From assembly GCF_003471165.1 (NCBI RefSeq), contig NZ_QRIL01000007.1, forward strand, positions 341 through 64,340: DNA of 64,000 bases. Direction: 5' to 3'. The notes under the pieces are model-generated. The model was not told the DNA's origin. It searched no databases and saw only the letters and a program-made list of their open reading frames with translations. The translations under genes and the position numbers were made by a program. Positions within the stretch are counted from its first letter, which is position 1, and each line of letters opens with the position of its first letter. This DNA is from Ruminococcus sp. AM22-13 (GTDB taxonomy: Bacteria; Bacillota; Clostridia; Lachnospirales; Lachnospiraceae). Positions 9,369 to 18,459 of the stretch are shown in pieces.

Positions 9369-10010
9369 CTACTCTTCCGTATCGTATTCTTCTATTTCCA
9401 CTCTTCCATCCACAACCTTCACCTTGCCATTGGCAATGAGATTGATTGCCTTAGGAAGGATTTTCCACTCTGCTTTCTCCATGACACGTCTCTGGAGAAC
9501 TTCCGGAGTATCATCAGATTTAATCTTCACTGCTTTCTGAAGAATAATCGGACCGGTATCTGTGCCAGTATCAACGAAATGTACCGTAGCGCCTGTAACA
9601 CGAACCCCTCTTGCTAACGCTTTCTCATGCACATGAAGTCCGTAATAACCAACTCCGCAGAAAGACGGAATCAGTGACGGATGGATATTAATGATCTTAT
9701 TTGGATATGCTTCCACGATCATCGGCGGAATTGCTACGAGGAATCCTGCCAGAACGATAAGCTCCACGCCACTCTCTTTCAGCTTTTCCAGAAGTGCTTT
9801 GTGAAATTCTTCTCTGCTTTCATACTGTTTCGGAGAAATACATACGGCTTCTATGTTATGGTTCTTCGCTCTCTCCAGCGCATAGGCATTTGGATTGTTG
9901 CTGATGACCAGAGATATTTCTGCATTTGTGATCTTTCCACTGTCAATGGCATCCAGGATGGCCTGCAGATTTGTGCCGCCTCCTGAAACCAGTACACCGA
10001 CTTTTAACAT
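9369..10010 (-). CDS. purN: Phosphoribosylglycinamide formyltransferase (10-formyl-THF dependent)
   Basis: 213 residues. PurN transfers a formyl group from 10-formyltetrahydrofolate to GAR. The N-terminal [13 protein letters not shown] phosphate-binding loop, the catalytic region [10 protein letters not shown] with Asn and His, and the downstream [10 protein letters not shown] are all present. The ATG overlaps the purM stop by 7 nt, indicating translational coupling. Confidence 0.97.
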   Translation of the reverse strand: MLKVGVLVSGGGTNLQAILDAIDSGKITNAEISLVISNNPNAYALERAKNHNIEAVCISPKQYESREEFHKALLEKLKESGVELIVLAGFLVAIPPMIVEAYPNKIINIHPSLIPSFCGVGYYGLHVHEKALARGVRVTGATVHFVDTGTDTGPIILQKAVKIKSDDTPEVLQRRVMEKAEWKILPKAINLIANGKVKVVDGRVEIEEYDTEE

Positions 10011-11029
10011 AAAGTCACTCCTTTTTCACCTGCTTCGATACGTCCGACTACATATGGAGTATCGCCTGCTGCTTTAATTGCTTCCATTGTTTTATCAACA
10101 TCTGCTGCATCTACGGCAAGAACCATTCCGAGTCCCATGTTGTAGGTGTTGTACATCATCTGTTCTTCAATGTTACCTTTCTCTGCAAGAAGTTTGAAGA
10201 TTGGAAGTACCGGATAGCTGTTCTTCTCTACTACTGCACGTGTACCATCTTTGAGCATACGCGGAATGTTTTCATAGAAACCGCCACCTGTGATATGGCT
10301 GCATGCATGTACGCGGACACCTGCATTTTTGATGCTCTTTAATGCTTTTACATAGATTCTTGTCGGGGCAAGAAGAGCTTCACCAAGTGTTGTTCCAAGT
10401 TCATCATAGTAAGTATCAAGGGATTCTTTTGTCATATCAAATACTTTACGGACAAGTGAGAAACCGTTGCTGTGAACACCAGTGGAAGCCATACCGATCA
10501 GGACATCTCCGGCTTTTAAGTCTTCTCCTGTGATCATATCTTTCTTATCGCAGACACCTACTGCAAAACCAGCCAGGTCATATTCATCTTCCGGCATTAA
10601 TCCCGGATGTTCTGCTGTCTCACCACCGATGAGAGCTGCATCAGACTGTACACATCCTTCAGCCACACCGCCTACAATAGCCGCGATTTTCTCCGGATAG
10701 TTCTTTCCACATGCAATATAGTCAAGGAAGAATAATGGTTCTCCGCCTGCACATGCGATATCATTGACACACATGGCAACTGCATCAATTCCGATGGTAT
10801 CATGTTTGTCCATGACCATCGCAAGTTTTACCTTTGTTCCACATCCGTCTGTACCGGATAAGAGTACTGGCTCTTCCATTTCTTTGATCTTAGCAAGGGA
10901 AAATGCTCCGGAAAATCCGCCCAGGCCTCCGAGCACTTCTTCGCGCATGGTTCTCTTTACATGTTCTTTCATCAGCTCTACTGATTTATATCCTGCTTCA
11001 ATATCTACTCCAGCGGTCTTGTAATCCAT
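10004..11029 (-). CDS. purM: Phosphoribosylformylglycinamidine cyclo-ligase
   Basis: 341 residues. AIR synthetase closes the imidazole ring of the purine precursor. The start at 11029 ([13 protein letters not shown]) is supported by GGAGG eight bases upstream; the frame extends to 11083 without a ribosome binding site. [25 protein letters not shown] and [13 protein letters not shown] are typical of PurM, and the length is normal. Confidence 0.97.
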   Translation of the reverse strand: MDYKTAGVDIEAGYKSVELMKEHVKRTMREEVLGGLGGFSGAFSLAKIKEMEEPVLLSGTDGCGTKVKLAMVMDKHDTIGIDAVAMCVNDIACAGGEPLFFLDYIACGKNYPEKIAAIVGGVAEGCVQSDAALIGGETAEHPGLMPEDEYDLAGFAVGVCDKKDMITGEDLKAGDVLIGMASTGVHSNGFSLVRKVFDMTKESLDTYYDELGTTLGEALLAPTRIYVKALKSIKNAGVRVHACSHITGGGFYENIPRMLKDGTRAVVEKNSYPVLPIFKLLAEKGNIEEQMMYNTYNMGLGMVLAVDAADVDKTMEAIKAAGDTPYVVGRIEAGEKGVTLC

Positions 11030-11104
11030 AATTATCCTCCGTCTTTTACTCTCAATTTCAGATTGTTTTCTATTACCGTTCACTTCGTGTATAGTAATTA
11101 TTTT

Positions 11105-11605
11105 TTAGTAATTTTTATATCCAACTTCCTGCAGTCTTGCGTCTTTTGCTTCTACCTGCTCTTTTAATTCCTGGCTGTATGCTTTTAACTTTGCAAGAAG
11201 TTCTGCGTCTGAGGTTGCAAGTATCTTAGCTGCCAGAAGTCCTGCGTTTGCACCGCCGTTGATAGCTACTGTTGCAACCGGGATTCCTGATGGCATCTGT
11301 ACGATGGAATAAAGGGAATCTCTTCCTCCAAGGGAAGTTGTGTGCATAGGAATTCCGATAACCGGCATCGGGAAGATTGCCGCGCACATTCCTGGCAGAT
11401 GTGCTGCCATTCCGGCACCTGCAATAATTACTTTAAAGCCTTTTTCTTCTGCTGTTTTTGCGTATTCAAAAAAGACATCCGGTTCCCTGTGTGCGGAAAT
11501 GATCTTCATCTCATAATCAATTCCCAGTTTCTCCAGAATGTCTGCTGCTTTGCTCATGATCGGCATATCTGAGTCGCTGCCCATCACAATTCCTACTTTT
11601 GCCAT
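11105..11605 (-). CDS. purE: N5-carboxyaminoimidazole ribonucleotide mutase
   Basis: 166 residues, class I PurE, which converts N5-CAIR to CAIR. GSDSDMPIM, SAHREPD with the catalytic His, and AGAGMAAHLPGM are all present. No purK lies next to it. It is the first gene of the pur unit and has AAGGAG before its ATG. Transcription is likely from the promoter at 11737-11765. Confidence 0.97.
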   Translation of the reverse strand: MAKVGIVMGSDSDMPIMSKAADILEKLGIDYEMKIISAHREPDVFFEYAKTAEEKGFKVIIAGAGMAAHLPGMCAAIFPMPVIGIPMHTTSLGGRDSLYSIVQMPSGIPVATVAINGGANAGLLAAKILATSDAELLAKLKAYSQELKEQVEAKDARLQEVGYKNY

Positions 11606-11686
11606 GATTATTCTCCTTTTCTTCTCAAGTATCCTCTGACAGATATGGTTATACCCGCCGGAGACTCACATTTTATTCTTATTGAT

Positions 11687-11735
11687 AAAAAAAGTACGGT
11701 TAGAAAAGATTTTTTCAAAACCCTCTCTAACCGTA
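11687..11735 (-). terminator. Terminator of the aminopeptidase gene, overlapping the pur start region
   Basis: Perfect 10-bp stem: the minus strand reads TACGGTTAGA (11735-11726), a loop, TCTAACCGTA (11704-11695), then C and seven T (11693-11687). This is a strong intrinsic terminator for readthrough from the gene ending at 11819. Transcripts that start from the promoter at 11737-11765 would begin inside the 5' arm and could not form the full stem. Confidence 0.88.
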
Positions 11736-11736
11736 G

Positions 11737-11765
11737 ATTCTACTAAGATTCCCTTTTTCTGTCAA
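11737..11765 (-). promoter_or_regulatory. Promoter of the purEMND operon
   Basis: On the minus strand TTGACA (11765-11760), a 17-bp spacer and TAGAAT (11742-11737). The expected start point is about 11731-11728, within the 5' arm of the terminator hairpin, giving a leader of about 125 nt before purE. I see no purine riboswitch core in that leader. Confidence 0.72.
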
Positions 11766-11818
11766 TAATATTGGAGCAAAGAAATATTTTGATGAACTAA
11801 TAATTTTTTTATTGACTA

Positions 11819-13855
11819 TTATTCATCCCCAAACGGTTCATTGAGTGCTTCTGTTCCCGGCAGTACAAATCTTCCGTCTTCGATGATTGCTGTCATTTCA
11901 CCCTCATCATCAATAGTGCGGATACTTCCCAGTTCATCATACGGGATCGTGATATCTGTGTGGCATCCATAATAAGCAAGGCTGACATCATCTTTTCTCA
12001 TCTCAGAAATCTCATTGTCTCTTGCAATGATTTCTTTTCCATCAGGATTATAAACCGGAGTATCCTCTTCCCAGCTGTAGCAGGTATCTCCTACCGCAAA
12101 ATGCGGTCCCATCTTCTCTGCGATAAGAATCGGAAGTTTATCCGCGATGTCATATTTGTGTGCGGCCACATAAGCTGTCGTATTCGTTCCGATTGCAAAT
12201 TCTCCCATTGCAATCTTCGGATGATGGAACAGGATGTTATCCTCGATATATTTGCGGTTCTCTTCCTCTGTCTCAAAATTGGAGCAGCTATAGTCAATAA
12301 CCTGTCCGCAGTCAAATACCAGTTTCAAATCCCTGAACTGCAATCCATTCAGATATACCTTGGAAACATGAAGCATTCCGCCGGTTCCTGCAAGCACAGG
12401 AGAAGTGAACACTTCACCTAACGGAATATTCACATCCGCCACACAGTTTTCGAAATTTGTCTGTGTCTTCGGATCTGTCAAGGTATGAAGATGAATGAGC
12501 AGATCTGTCTCATTCTCTCCCTTTCCCTTGATTTCTACCCATTCACAGGTGTCAAGAGTGTCAATGATTGTCTGCTGGATTTTCTGATATTTTTTGTAAT
12601 CCAGTGTATTGATTTTCACGATCTCACGGAAAATCTCAGGGAAATTTTCTCCGATTTCAGGCACCGGATATGCAATAATCGTAAAACTTCTCTCATCACC
12701 TTTGATATAGCGGTTTGTGATCTGGCTGGATTCATTATCCAGTTCCAGCTGCTGTTTCTGCTGTGCCTCTGTAAAAGTCCAGCTCTCCGGTTTGCTTACC
12801 GGTGAAAATGGAATTTCACCAAATGTCTCGATTACCGCCGGTCCACCATGTACCGCTGCCAGTTCTGCATATTCATCATAGGATGTCTGCATTGCGCGAA
12901 GTTTGCGTTTCACGAAATCAGAATCCATAAATAACGCACAGTCCTGTCTGTGGTCGTAATCAAACTGTGGGTTCGCAATTCCACCTGTAAATCCACTTCT
13001 GAACTGGTTACGTCTGTTTACTGCATGAAGTGCATGACGATAGATCACTGTTTTAAGTCCCATCTCTTCAAACTGACAGATAGCAGCTTTTACCATACGC
13101 TCAAACCCCAGATGATAGCGGATATTAACGGTCTTTTTCCTGGTAATATCTTTTCTTCCTGTAATAAAGCCGATACGGTATCCTTCTGTATAGGTACGTG
13201 CCATATCATCAATTTCTTTCTGGGAAAGGGAATTCATAAACTCCGCTGTTTTCAGCTCATTCTCTGAAACATACTCACCTGACTGATACAGATAGCTTAA
13301 ATCATTCAGATCAGATTCCATGATTAATTTCACTATGAAGTTATTTTCAGGATCAATCGCTTCTCTGATACGCTCTTCTACCATATCCTGGCAATAATCA
13401 TTTACATAAGAGACAAGAATCTCCTTCACCTGTTTCTCAGTAGGAATTTCCTCCTGCGCAAATGCGGAATAGATTTCCAGAAACAGTTCCAGTATAACCG
13501 TAAGATCCCATGCTTTCTTTTCAAAAGCATAGGCAATCCCACCATGAAGTTCTGTATACAGGAATGTAAATACCTTTCCGTATTCTCCCAGCATCTTCTG
13601 TGCATAGGCCGGATTTCCATAAGAATTCTCATAATTCTGTGGCAGGATATCCTGGTATAATTCATGATTCTGCACTTTCAGTTCTACAAAGTTTTTTCCC
13701 TGCGTTCCATTATCCATTACAGTGATGATCTGCTGTAAAAACGCAGCTTCTTTTACAAAAAAATCACGATATGGCTCTTCCACGATCGTTTCCTGCGGTA
13801 TCTGGGCAATTCTTTCTTTTGCCAGTTCATATCGTTCCATAACCCATTCGTCCAA
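11819..13855 (-). CDS. Aminopeptidase, M29 family, with long N-terminal domain
   Basis: 678 residues. The C-terminal 380 residues match the M29 (AmpS/PepS) metallo-aminopeptidases: GEVFTSP (about 480-486), GEFAIGTN (about 551-558), the His of PHFAVGD near 585 and CHTD near 630 give the two-metal ligands. Classic M29 enzymes have about 410 residues. Here some 280 extra N-terminal residues, mostly helical, precede the domain. The protein is probably cytosolic and releases N-terminal residues from peptides. It is followed by a strong terminator. Confidence 0.85.
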   Translation of the reverse strand: MDEWVMERYELAKERIAQIPQETIVEEPYRDFFVKEAAFLQQIITVMDNGTQGKNFVELKVQNHELYQDILPQNYENSYGNPAYAQKMLGEYGKVFTFLYTELHGGIAYAFEKKAWDLTVILELFLEIYSAFAQEEIPTEKQVKEILVSYVNDYCQDMVEERIREAIDPENNFIVKLIMESDLNDLSYLYQSGEYVSENELKTAEFMNSLSQKEIDDMARTYTEGYRIGFITGRKDITRKKTVNIRYHLGFERMVKAAICQFEEMGLKTVIYRHALHAVNRRNQFRSGFTGGIANPQFDYDHRQDCALFMDSDFVKRKLRAMQTSYDEYAELAAVHGGPAVIETFGEIPFSPVSKPESWTFTEAQQKQQLELDNESSQITNRYIKGDERSFTIIAYPVPEIGENFPEIFREIVKINTLDYKKYQKIQQTIIDTLDTCEWVEIKGKGENETDLLIHLHTLTDPKTQTNFENCVADVNIPLGEVFTSPVLAGTGGMLHVSKVYLNGLQFRDLKLVFDCGQVIDYSCSNFETEEENRKYIEDNILFHHPKIAMGEFAIGTNTTAYVAAHKYDIADKLPILIAEKMGPHFAVGDTCYSWEEDTPVYNPDGKEIIARDNEISEMRKDDVSLAYYGCHTDITIPYDELGSIRTIDDEGEMTAIIEDGRFVLPGTEALNEPFGDE

Positions 13856-13878
13856 ATTATTCCCCTCCTTTTTGTCTT

Positions 13879-14199
13879 TCAGCCTGAAATTCCCATCAGG
13901 AAAATCCCAAGCCAGCCAATCATTATTATTCCATTTGCAATAGACCCAATCATGCTTGTGCGATGTGTCCTGTTTTCTTCCGAGAAACTCTTAAGCCCCA
14001 TTGTGAATCCATATATAGACAGCAACATCGCACAAAGACTGACACCGCCTACAATGTATCCAAATTTTCCCTTCAAAAAAAAGGACAGCAAAACTGCAGT
14101 CACAAATAAAAGCAGGGAAGCTGCCGCCAGACCGGTCGACAACTTACCCTTCTGCGCTTCCTTTTTCTTTGCAAATGCATATCTATATCTTTTTGCCAT
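13879..14199 (-). CDS. Small integral membrane protein (DUF6142-like)
   Basis: 106 residues with three predicted membrane segments, roughly 22-42, 48-68 and 83-103, after a basic N-terminus rich in Lys and Arg. No known catalytic motif. It overlaps the upstream VanZ gene by 17 nt and precedes the M29 aminopeptidase by 23 bp, so the three are probably one transcript. Assignment to DUF6142 is from general appearance and is tentative. Confidence 0.65.
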   Translation of the reverse strand: MAKRYRYAFAKKKEAQKGKLSTGLAAASLLLFVTAVLLSFFLKGKFGYIVGGVSLCAMLLSIYGFTMGLKSFSEENRTHRTSMIGSIANGIIMIGWLGIFLMGISG

Positions 14200-14656
14200 A
14201 AATCTTTCTCCTCAGGTGATTGCAGATAAAAAAAAGCAGATATCCCAGCGCTGCCCCCGCTGTATTAAGTATCATGTCATCTACATCGAAACATCCGACT
14301 TTGGTAATAAGCTGGATTACTTCCACTGTAACACTAAGTCCAAATCCTGCCAGTATAATCAGCCATCCGCTTCTCATTCTCTCCAAAATAACCGGCAGTA
14401 TAAATCCAAAGGGCAGAAAGCCTATCACATTTCCAAAAAGATTTGTAAAGACCGCCAGAAATCCCAGCTGTTTTCTATACACCCAAAAACGTCGTATTTC
14501 AACAAACGGAATCAGATTATACCTGTATTCCCGTTCTTCCATTGCTACTCTTCCATATTCTTCTGAAAAGAAAAGGAAATAAATCAGTGCCAGAACATAC
14601 AGGATAAACAGAACCGTTCCCAGTGTCCGTATGATATGCTTTGTTTCTTTCTTCAA
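14183..14656 (-). CDS. VanZ-family membrane protein, TTG start
   Basis: 157 residues from a TTG at 14656 that has AGGAG six bases upstream. The open frame extends to a GTG at 14689, but that start lies in the terminator hairpin and has no ribosome binding site. The protein has about four membrane helices and the VanZ hallmarks YNLIPFVEI, NVIGFLPFGF and EVIQL...GCFDVDD.ILNTAGAALGY. VanZ relatives are linked to glycopeptide or teicoplanin tolerance and to envelope processes, but most are uncharacterised. Confidence 0.85.
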   Translation of the reverse strand: MKKETKHIIRTLGTVLFILYVLALIYFLFFSEEYGRVAMEEREYRYNLIPFVEIRRFWVYRKQLGFLAVFTNLFGNVIGFLPFGFILPVILERMRSGWLIILAGFGLSVTVEVIQLITKVGCFDVDDMILNTAGAALGYLLFFICNHLRRKIYGKKI

Positions 14657-14680
14657 TGTTTTCTCCTGTTTCTGACTGAA

Positions 14681-14743
14681 AAACCACACAGAGCAATTTC
14701 CCGGTCTGATACAGACAGTTCGAAAAATTTCCCCATGTGGTTT
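14681..14743 (-). terminator. Terminator after the pyr operon
   Basis: AAACCACA (14743-14736 on the minus strand) pairs with TGTGGTTT (14688-14681), followed by TTC. A small inner hairpin, GTCTG-TAT-CAGAC, sits in the loop. It separates the pyr operon and its small membrane protein from vanZ. Confidence 0.65.
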
Positions 14744-14753
14744 ATGCGGTCTT

Positions 14754-14906
14754 TTATATCAATATATCTGATTTCTTTTTCAGCAGTCTTGCACCGCTTA
14801 CGATCATCATAATCCCTGTTACGATTCCTGTTGTCAGTACAATGATTCCGACTGCCAGACTGCATGCTCCTGTGGAAGACATGGTTTTATATATTTTTTC
14901 GTTCAT
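14754..14906 (-). CDS. Small membrane protein, 50 residues
   Basis: The start at 14906 (MNEKIYKTMSSTG) has GGTGAGG six bases upstream; longer in-frame starts have no usable site. It has one long hydrophobic segment (about 15-40, Gly/Ile/Val/Thr rich) and a basic tail ending KKKSD. No function recognised. It lies 58 bp after pyrE and before the terminator, so it is probably co-transcribed with the pyr genes. Confidence 0.6.
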   Translation of the reverse strand: MNEKIYKTMSSTGACSLAVGIIVLTTGIVTGIMMIVSGARLLKKKSDILI

Positions 14907-14964
14907 AGTCATCCTCACCTTCATGTCAGGCCTGTGTATCGCAGACCAAAGCACATTTATTCAT

Positions 14965-15645
14965 TTATTTTGCACCGTACTGCTCATAATATGCATCAAT
15001 CGCAGCTTTAAGAGTATCGTCAATGATTACTTTTCCTTTGTACTCTTTGTTGTAAAGATGTTCAATTACTTCCTGCATGGTAACAATCGCATTTGTCTCA
15101 AAGCCATAGAGGTCATGCACTTCATCAAGTGCGCACTTCACGCCGCCTTTTCCAACTTCCATACGGTCAAGAGAAACCATCAGACCAACGATTTCTACAT
15201 TTGCCGCACCTTTTACCTTTGGTACTGTTTCTTCCATAGATTTACCGGATGTGGTTACATCCTCGATCATAACTACACGATCACCGTCTTTTAATTTACT
15301 TCCAAGGAAACTTCCCTTGTCTGCACCATGGTCTTTCTCTTCCTTGCGGTCTGAGCAATAACGAATTTCTTTTCCGTATAATTCGCTGAATGCGATGGCT
15401 GTTACAACACTTAACGGGATTCCCTTGTATGCCGGTCCGAAAAGTACGTCAAAATCATCGCCATATTTGTCGTGAATCGCATGTGCATAGTATTCGCCAA
15501 GTTTTTTTAACTGAGAACCTGTTACATATCCACCTGCATTCATGAAAAATGGAGACTTTCTTCCACTTTTAAGAGTAAATTCTCCAAATTTCAGTACTTC
15601 ACTGTCTACCATAAATTCAATAAATTCCTGTTTATACTGTTCCAT
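14965..15645 (-). CDS. pyrE: Orotate phosphoribosyltransferase
   Basis: 226 residues. PyrE adds PRPP to orotate to make OMP. The PRPP-binding motif VVMIEDVTTSGKSMEE is present near residue 125, with FGPAYKGIPL and YCSDRKEEKDHG upstream in the expected order. An AGGAGG site lies before the ATG. A 110-bp gap separates it from pyrD, with no terminator in it. Confidence 0.97.
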   Translation of the reverse strand: MEQYKQEFIEFMVDSEVLKFGEFTLKSGRKSPFFMNAGGYVTGSQLKKLGEYYAHAIHDKYGDDFDVLFGPAYKGIPLSVVTAIAFSELYGKEIRYCSDRKEEKDHGADKGSFLGSKLKDGDRVVMIEDVTTSGKSMEETVPKVKGAANVEIVGLMVSLDRMEVGKGGVKCALDEVHDLYGFETNAIVTMQEVIEHLYNKEYKGKVIIDDTLKAAIDAYYEQYGAK

Positions 15646-15755
15646 CTTATGTTCTGCCTCCTGTATTTATTGCAATTAATCTAATAATACCAAGGTTTTA
15701 AGTCCAAAATCAATTCGTATCTGCGCGATAAAGTTTTTTGAACTTAATAGTATTT

Positions 15756-16658
15756 TTATTTTACAATACCAACCATATCTTTAACAGAATCAAATCCATT
15801 CTTCTTCATATATGCTTCGATTCCGTCAATAACCTCCATCGTCACTGCAGGATTATGGAAATTCGCTGTACCAACAGATACCGCGCTTGCTCCTGCAAGA
15901 ATAAACTCGATAGCATCCTCTGCGCAGGAAATTCCGCCCATACCGATGATTGGAATGTTTACTGCCTGGGCTACCTGATATACCATGCGGACTGCGATTG
16001 GCTTCACGATTGGTCCGGAAACACCGCCTGTCTTGTTTGCAAGTGCAAATGTTTTTCTGTTGATATCGATTTTCATACCTGTCAGAGTATTGATCAGGGA
16101 TACCGCATCTGCTCCACCGGCTTCTGCTCCCTTTGCAATCTCTGTGATATCTGTAACATTCGGTGTCAGTTTCATAATCACCGGCTGTTTTGCAATCCTT
16201 TTAATCTGGGCTGTGAGTTCTTCTACATGATGTGCGTCCTGTCCAAATGCAAGGAAACCTGCATTTACGTTCGGACAAGAAATATTAATCTCCATCATAT
16301 CGATTGGCTGGTCTGCCAGACGTTCTACCACTGCCAGATATTCTTCCGGTGCATGACCACATACATTGACAATGATCTTTGTATCATACTGCTTCAGAAA
16401 CGGAATGTCTCTCTCACAGAAAAGGTCAATGCCAGGGTTCTGCAGACCGATAGCATTCATCATACCACCGTAAACTTCTGCTACACGCGGAGTAGGATTT
16501 CCTGCCCATGGAACATTGGCCACACCTTTGGTTGTTACTGCTCCGAGTTTATTAATATCTACATAATCAGCAAATTCTGCTCCTGAACCAAAAGTTCCGG
16601 ATGCCACTGTTACCGGATTTTTCCACTCTATGCCGGCAATATTTACACTCATATCCAT
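15756..16658 (-). CDS. pyrD: Dihydroorotate dehydrogenase 1B, catalytic subunit
   Basis: 300 residues. The FMN-binding class 1B enzyme uses NAD through PyrK. GTFGSGAEF, NAIGLQNPGI, NISCPNVNAG with the catalytic Cys, MKLTPNV, and GMGGISCAEDA at the FMN phosphate site are all present. The ATG overlaps the pyrK stop (TGATG), so the two subunits are translationally coupled. Confidence 0.97.
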   Translation of the reverse strand: MDMSVNIAGIEWKNPVTVASGTFGSGAEFADYVDINKLGAVTTKGVANVPWAGNPTPRVAEVYGGMMNAIGLQNPGIDLFCERDIPFLKQYDTKIIVNVCGHAPEEYLAVVERLADQPIDMMEINISCPNVNAGFLAFGQDAHHVEELTAQIKRIAKQPVIMKLTPNVTDITEIAKGAEAGGADAVSLINTLTGMKIDINRKTFALANKTGGVSGPIVKPIAVRMVYQVAQAVNIPIIGMGGISCAEDAIEFILAGASAVSVGTANFHNPAVTMEVIDGIEAYMKKNGFDSVKDMVGIVK

Positions 16659-17446
16659 CAGATTTCCACCTCCGTAGAAAGAAATACCGGGCCATCCTTA
16701 CAGATTCTCTTGTTATGCACATTGCTGTGTGCATCCTTCTCTTTGGACTTGCACACACAGGCAAGGCAGGCACCAATCCCGCATGCCATACGTTCTTCCA
16801 GAGAAATATAGCATTCAATTTCATTTTCTTCTGCGTACTGTTTGATCGCACGGAGCATTGGAGTAGGACCGCACGCATAGATAATATCTGCATTTAGACC
16901 ATTTTCTCTGATAGCATCCATGACATTGCCTTTTGTTCCTACACTGCCATCCTCTGTAGCAATATAGAGTGTTCCTGCTGTCTCAAACTCCTCCCTGAGG
17001 AAAGTATGACAGTCGCGGTATCCTGCAACGATTTGTTTCTTCTCACATTTCATCTGCTTTGCCAGTTCCAGAATCGGAGGAACACCAATTCCACCGCCCA
17101 TAAGGAATACATTCTTTCCCTGTGCTTTCTCTACCGGAAAACCATTTCCAAGCGGTCCGAGAACCGGAATCATATCTCCGGCTTTCAGTTTTGAAAATTC
17201 GTCTGTGCCGGTTCCCGGTCCGGTTACTCTGTAAACAAGATGAAGTCTTTTATTTTCTTTATCAATCTCACAGAGGCTGATCGGTCTCGGGAGAATTTTA
17301 GATTTATCATTTGTATAAAGTGATACAAACTGACCTGGTTTCGCATCCACTGCAATCTTATCAGTCTGAATCCACATACTGTAAATACCTGCACCGATGC
17401 TCTCCTGGCTTACAATGGTACAGATTTCTCTTGTTTTCTCGCTCAT
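16658..17446 (-). CDS. pyrK: Dihydroorotate dehydrogenase electron transfer subunit
   Basis: 262 residues. PyrK carries FAD and a [2Fe-2S] cluster and passes electrons from PyrD to NAD. RPISLCEID is the FAD-binding motif, GGGIGVPP the nucleotide site, and four Cys in CGIGACLACVC...RICKDG form the cluster. It ends exactly at the pyrD start. Confidence 0.97.
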   Translation of the reverse strand: MSEKTREICTIVSQESIGAGIYSMWIQTDKIAVDAKPGQFVSLYTNDKSKILPRPISLCEIDKENKRLHLVYRVTGPGTGTDEFSKLKAGDMIPVLGPLGNGFPVEKAQGKNVFLMGGGIGVPPILELAKQMKCEKKQIVAGYRDCHTFLREEFETAGTLYIATEDGSVGTKGNVMDAIRENGLNADIIYACGPTPMLRAIKQYAEENEIECYISLEERMACGIGACLACVCKSKEKDAHSNVHNKRICKDGPVFLSTEVEI

Positions 17447-17456
17447 TCTGCGCCTC

Positions 17457-18383
17457 CTAGCGGTTATTTAAAGCACTGCTGATGTCTTCAATCATATCTT
17501 TTACTGCCTGACGGGATGCATCTGCATAGTTTAATTCACCAAAGGAAGCATATTTCTCCTGTTTGTAAGCTGCGATAATTCCACGGGAAGAGTTAACAAT
17601 CGCACCAAGTCCATCTTCATTGAAGAAGTGTACAAGGTCTGCACCTTTGCCACCCTGTGCCCCATAGCCAGGTACCAGGATAAATGTTTTCGGCATGATC
17701 TTACGGAGTGTTTTTCCCATTTCAGGATAAGTTGCACCTACTACAGCACCTACGTAGCTGTAGCCATTTCCCATATGTTCTTCGCCCCACTGGGCAACTT
17801 TCTCACCAACCCACTCATAAAGCGGACGACCGTCAATGATTCTGTCCTGGAATTCCCCACTGGACGGATTGGATGTTTTTACAAGTACAAAGATACCTTT
17901 GTTCTCTTCTTTGCATACGTCGATAAATGGTTTCACACCGTCTGATCCAAGATATGGGTTTACAGTTGCGAAATCTTCGTCAAATCCTGCGATTTTGTTG
18001 CTTCCCACCTGAACTTTTCCAAGGTGTCCTACTGCATATGCAGCGGATGTAGATCCAATATCACCACGTTTGATGTCGCCGATAATCACCAGACCTTTTT
18101 CCTTGCAGTAATCAACTGTTCTTTTGTATGCCATTAATCCAGGAATACCAAACTGCTCATACATGGCGATCTGCGGTTTTACAGCCGGAATCAGATCACT
18201 GACTGCGTCCACGATTCCTTTATTATACTGCCAGATTGCCTCTGCTGCGCCTTCTAATGTCTCACCCAGTTCAGAAAATGCTTTCTGCTGAATGTGCTGT
18301 GGAATATAGTTAAGCATTGGATCCAGTCCTACAACGATAGGAGCGTTTGTTTTCTGGATTTTTTCAATAAGTTTGTTGATCAT
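17457..18383 (-). CDS. pyrF: Orotidine 5'-phosphate decarboxylase, type 2
   Basis: 308 residues, longer than the 230-residue type 1 enzyme and matching the type 2 (mycobacterial-like) group. PIVVGLDPML, the catalytic GDIKRGDIGST (Lys-Asp-Lys equivalent region), and LVPGYGAQGG phosphate loop are present. It lies 10 bp before pyrK. Confidence 0.96.
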   Translation of the reverse strand: MINKLIEKIQKTNAPIVVGLDPMLNYIPQHIQQKAFSELGETLEGAAEAIWQYNKGIVDAVSDLIPAVKPQIAMYEQFGIPGLMAYKRTVDYCKEKGLVIIGDIKRGDIGSTSAAYAVGHLGKVQVGSNKIAGFDEDFATVNPYLGSDGVKPFIDVCKEENKGIFVLVKTSNPSSGEFQDRIIDGRPLYEWVGEKVAQWGEEHMGNGYSYVGAVVGATYPEMGKTLRKIMPKTFILVPGYGAQGGKGADLVHFFNEDGLGAIVNSSRGIIAAYKQEKYASFGELNYADASRQAVKDMIEDISSALNNR

Positions 18384-18459
18384 GAGTCTTTCCTCCTGAA
18401 TATTTATCTCTTGATTTTATGACGTCAGAATCAAAAGGTCTTTTGACCCTGATATCATT

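Noticed and set aside
11606..11736. Purine riboswitch in the purE leader
   Set aside because: No conserved three-way-junction core; the only strong structure is the terminator stem.
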